From contig NW_026570263.1 in the NCBI RefSeq assembly GCF_019649055.1, forward strand, positions 744,001 to 808,000: 64,000 nucleotides of DNA, written 5' to 3'. Made by a program: the position numbers and the translations under genes. Source of the stretch: Paramacrobiotus metropolitanus. Lineage: Eukaryota; Tardigrada; Eutardigrada; Parachela; Macrobiotidae. Of this stretch, positions 61,560 to 64,000 are shown one piece after another (position 1 is the first letter of the stretch; every line of letters begins with the position of its first letter). Below the pieces are notes generated by a model. The model saw only the letters and a list, made by a program, of their open reading frames with translations, did not search any database and was not told the DNA's origin.

Positions 61560-62515
61560 GCCGGTTGACACGCTCGCCATGGCGGTATGAACAATATTGT
61601 CTGCCGATCATCGGTTTCGGCGGGCATTCCAGCGAAAATCGAGCCCCGTGGCCCTTCCCACACGTCCGATCGTCTCCCGGACGGATGCACGGTGTTTGCC
61701 TGGAAACGTGGCATGTGCTTAGCCTAGGACGTCACTTGCGTCCACACGTTCGCCCCGTCGCATATCAAGTCCACTTCGGTAGCCGCGGGATCCGCCGCTG
61801 CTCATGCTGAAGACATGAAAACCTGTCTGTACGGGTACCTTGACGGCAGATACATTTTCGCGCCGTTAGCCTTCGAAACACTCGGGCCTTGGGGAAAGTC
61901 GGCATCCGCTCTAGTGAAGGAAATCGGCAAACGACTGCAGCAGCACACTGGTGAACCTCGATCACATGAATTTTTACGTCAGTATCCCGCTATGCGCAGA
62001 AAGCGTGTATTACTTACGTACGTGCTGCGACGTACGTGTTGTTATCTGATCTCTTACATACGACTGCTGTTCTTATCTAACGCATTTGATCACTAATTCC
62101 ATTAGCGATTCTCGTTGCATGTTTCAGTGTGTTCGAGTCTTGTGTAGAGACTGGGAAGCTGGCTTTTAACAGAAAGTTAGTGTGACCTTCTGGTAGAAGA
62201 GTGTTCCGTTCTGCTGATTAAAAATTTGGGAAGTTCCTGAATGTTTGGGTTTCGGTAGCTTTCGTTAGGGACATCCGCTGTACCTAGCGGAAGTAGAGTT
62301 TGTGTAGGACCACTCATCGGGTCCAGAGTGTATTCCCATGCACTGTACCGACTGATTGTGGTTGGTCATCGAGTACGGTAGTTGTGTGCAACTTCCGTAT
62401 AGCATGTCACTAGCGAGCTTCTATCTGTCGAAATTCAACGGGGCAATGCGGTGTCAGTTCTTGGAACTATGGAAGTAACAGATACTTAAAAGAAATTTTT
62501 CTATTGTAAGTTATA
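61560..62515 (+). mobile_element. RLE-family fragment (copy 10) with an internal ~440-bp insertion
   Basis: Close to copy 6: the reading starts with RHARHGG..., keeps the RPDGCTVFAW region and FAPLAFETLGPWGKSASALV in broken frames up to HEFLRQ near 61982. About 440 bp of unrelated sequence follows, then the 3' end (EIQRGNAVSVLGTMEV) near 62430-62490. Antisense to the F-box 2 host gene. Confidence 0.75.
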
Positions 62516-63030
62516 ATTAACCTTGTTTTGTTAATAAAATTTCCAATGTGACTGGCTTGCGCTAATGAAGACAGATCACTTGATCGAATTGACAGCCTCT
62601 GTGGTGGGCTGCAACATAAACAATTACGGCTGACTGAAATGCAGTCTAATGAGTCTATGCAGTACCATTCAGTCTATATCTATATATATGCAGCTTATCA
62701 GTGATTCAGTCTATGCAATAAAATCAGCACGGGGAAAGTTAAGTTGTGAGGATTAAGATACTACTGGTCCATACAGCGGAAGTTGCGGAACTGGTTGAAA
62801 TACAGTAATGGGCGAAGCGAAGTACTGATAAGTAATACCGTTTAATACGTAATAGTAATCATAAGGTAGTTTGTAATTACGGTCTACGGACACTATTCTT
62901 ATGCAAATTCTTCATTTGGGATAAATTCTTCATTTGATGATATCTGTTGAGCGAAGCTCGCCTTGTACATATTGAGAAATAAAGTTCAGTATTCTTATGC
63001 AATGACAATTGCGAATTGAACTGATTTTAC
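62516..63030. other. Intronic spacer of F-box paralogue 2
   Basis: AT-rich intron DNA between RLE copy 10 and the second exon. I see nothing else in it. Confidence 0.5.
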
Positions 63031-64000
63031 CGTCTGGCTCGGGCCTGGGTGTGCAGGTCCAGATCTTGCAGGATCTCGGTCAACACTGTCAGCGGCAGGT
63101 GGCATAAACAAGCGCTCGCACAAGTACAGCTGGCAGTGGCAGTGCCGACGTTCGCGTTTCTCTCGCCATCAGTATCACTGCTCGGGCATCGTCCAGTTCC
63201 TACAAAATACAACGGACGATTAACCGAATGACAGACATCTTGAACAAATCTGACCGGCAACGTTGACAAACCACTTGCAAGATGTATATTTGTATGGCTC
63301 AGTCGCATGCACGCGTATCTGTACGCACCCTCGATACTTTTATGGATGGTTTGACAAGTTTGGTCCGTGTGCAGTGTGGACCGGCTGGCGTTCGCGCTGG
63401 CCATGGCGCGGGACGTTGCATGCTGCTCCAATATCTTCCGCAATAATCCCGCTGTCCAGTCCATGGCTGCGGTGTCGTTCTGGCTGCCCACGACAATAAA
63501 CGTGCAACGAGCCGTGCCGATGCGCAGGTGGAAACGACAGCTGTCCTCCCGGGCAGCCATCGCCGGATACGCACGGTACACTTGCCGGAAAGTGTCGATA
63601 AAATGGCAGGCGTCCGTTATTCTGACAAACATGGGCACAGGCACCGCTGACAATGATTCGCTCGGCCCGGACCCGGACCCGGCCAGGAGGATCTCGTGCT
63701 GTGTGTAGAGCAGGCCGCTGGTCCTGGTCAGCAGCGGCGGTTGGTCCAAGGGCAGCCGGCTCAGCAGCTGGCACCGGTCGACCGCGGCAAGATCCCACGC
63801 TGTCCAATATCCGTTGTCAGACTCAGCACTATCTATACCAGACGCCGTCGCTTCCAGTTCGTCACCTGCCGCTGCCGGTCCAGTCATTGGCCAGTCAGCG
63901 TCTGCATCGGTGCTGACGAAGTACATTCGGCATCCGCAGTGGTCAGCGAAATGCAGCACCGTGGCCGGCCGGAAGCGGAAGGGGCCGTCGTGGTGGTCGC

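Larger units (their letters stand above)
51387..64000 (-). pseudogene. F-box / Tudor-Agenet-like protein (F-box paralogue 2), split by nested insertions; runs off the window
   Basis: Homologous to the 19201-27555 gene with the same intron positions. First exon: from beyond 64000 to 63329 (GPFRFRPATVL at the window edge). Second: 63199-63031, 169 nt as in paralogue 1, carrying the F-box start LPLTVLTEILQDLDLHTQ. Third: from 59832 (RVCALWQVIL) to about 59456, interrupted by about 7.3 kb of transposon, and resuming at about 52130 to 51778 (FIRKC; DGWEPVRRRLMWV). Last: 51549-51387 (FSGFHSDGS, LALWGI). A frameshift near 52080 shows the locus no longer codes for a full protein; about 25 residues at the insertion point are also missing. 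The last intron has a normal GT donor (CAACAT|GTACGT), unlike the GC donor of paralogue 1. Confidence 0.75.

Overview
The window is nuclear DNA of an animal. Genes are split by short GT-AG introns, exons are GC-rich against AT-rich surroundings, and the recognisable proteins are metazoan: a rhodopsin-type GPCR, a CUB/LDLa/trypsin protease, Integrator subunit 9, a PX-SH3-RhoGAP protein, a SMARCC-like SANT fragment and a Pol III tRNA-Arg. The transposon load is heavy. A small ecdysozoan genome such as a tardigrade fits, but this is inference.

Layout. 1-7.7 kb: gene-free, with a palindromic element and three broken copies of one retrotransposon family whose C-terminal region carries a CCHC knuckle and an RPD...D nuclease ('RLE family' below). 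7.7-11.0 kb: four-exon GPCR (+). 11.9-15.3 kb: sixteen-exon secreted serine protease (-). 15.3-19.2 kb: repeats, including a cluster of palindromes centred on GTCGAC. 19.2-27.6 kb: intact four-exon F-box gene (-), whose two long introns hold RLE copies in the opposite orientation. 27.6-30.6 kb: MITE-rich spacer. 30.6-32.4 kb (-) and 33.3-36.5 kb (+): head-to-head pair with homologous N-termini; the minus member is a broken gene with SMARCC-like exons, the plus member encodes a Ser/Pro/Gln-rich protein of unknown function. 37.5-40.4 kb: INTS9 (-). 41.4-49.3 kb: PX-SH3-RhoGAP gene (+). 50.1 kb: tRNA-Arg(ACG). 51.4 kb to the window end: second F-box paralogue (-), destroyed by nested insertions.

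The best structure is that nest. The third exon of F-box paralogue 2 is split by an APE-type LINE. The LINE ORF is split by a 4.2-kb DNA transposon with terminal inverted repeats, an 8-bp target duplication, two oppositely oriented arrays of a ~116-bp minisatellite and a KDZ-like transposase fragment. That transposon in turn contains an RLE-family 3' fragment. Removing the transposon and one copy of its target duplication rejoins the LINE reading frame exactly.

The two F-box paralogues (Tudor/Agenet-like N-terminus, F-box, conserved C-terminus) share splice sites exactly and may be a lineage-specific family. I have no search to test that. Exon coordinates were deduced by hand from splice motifs, frame and homology; they carry codon phase through exactly for the GPCR, protease, F-box 1 and INTS9 genes.
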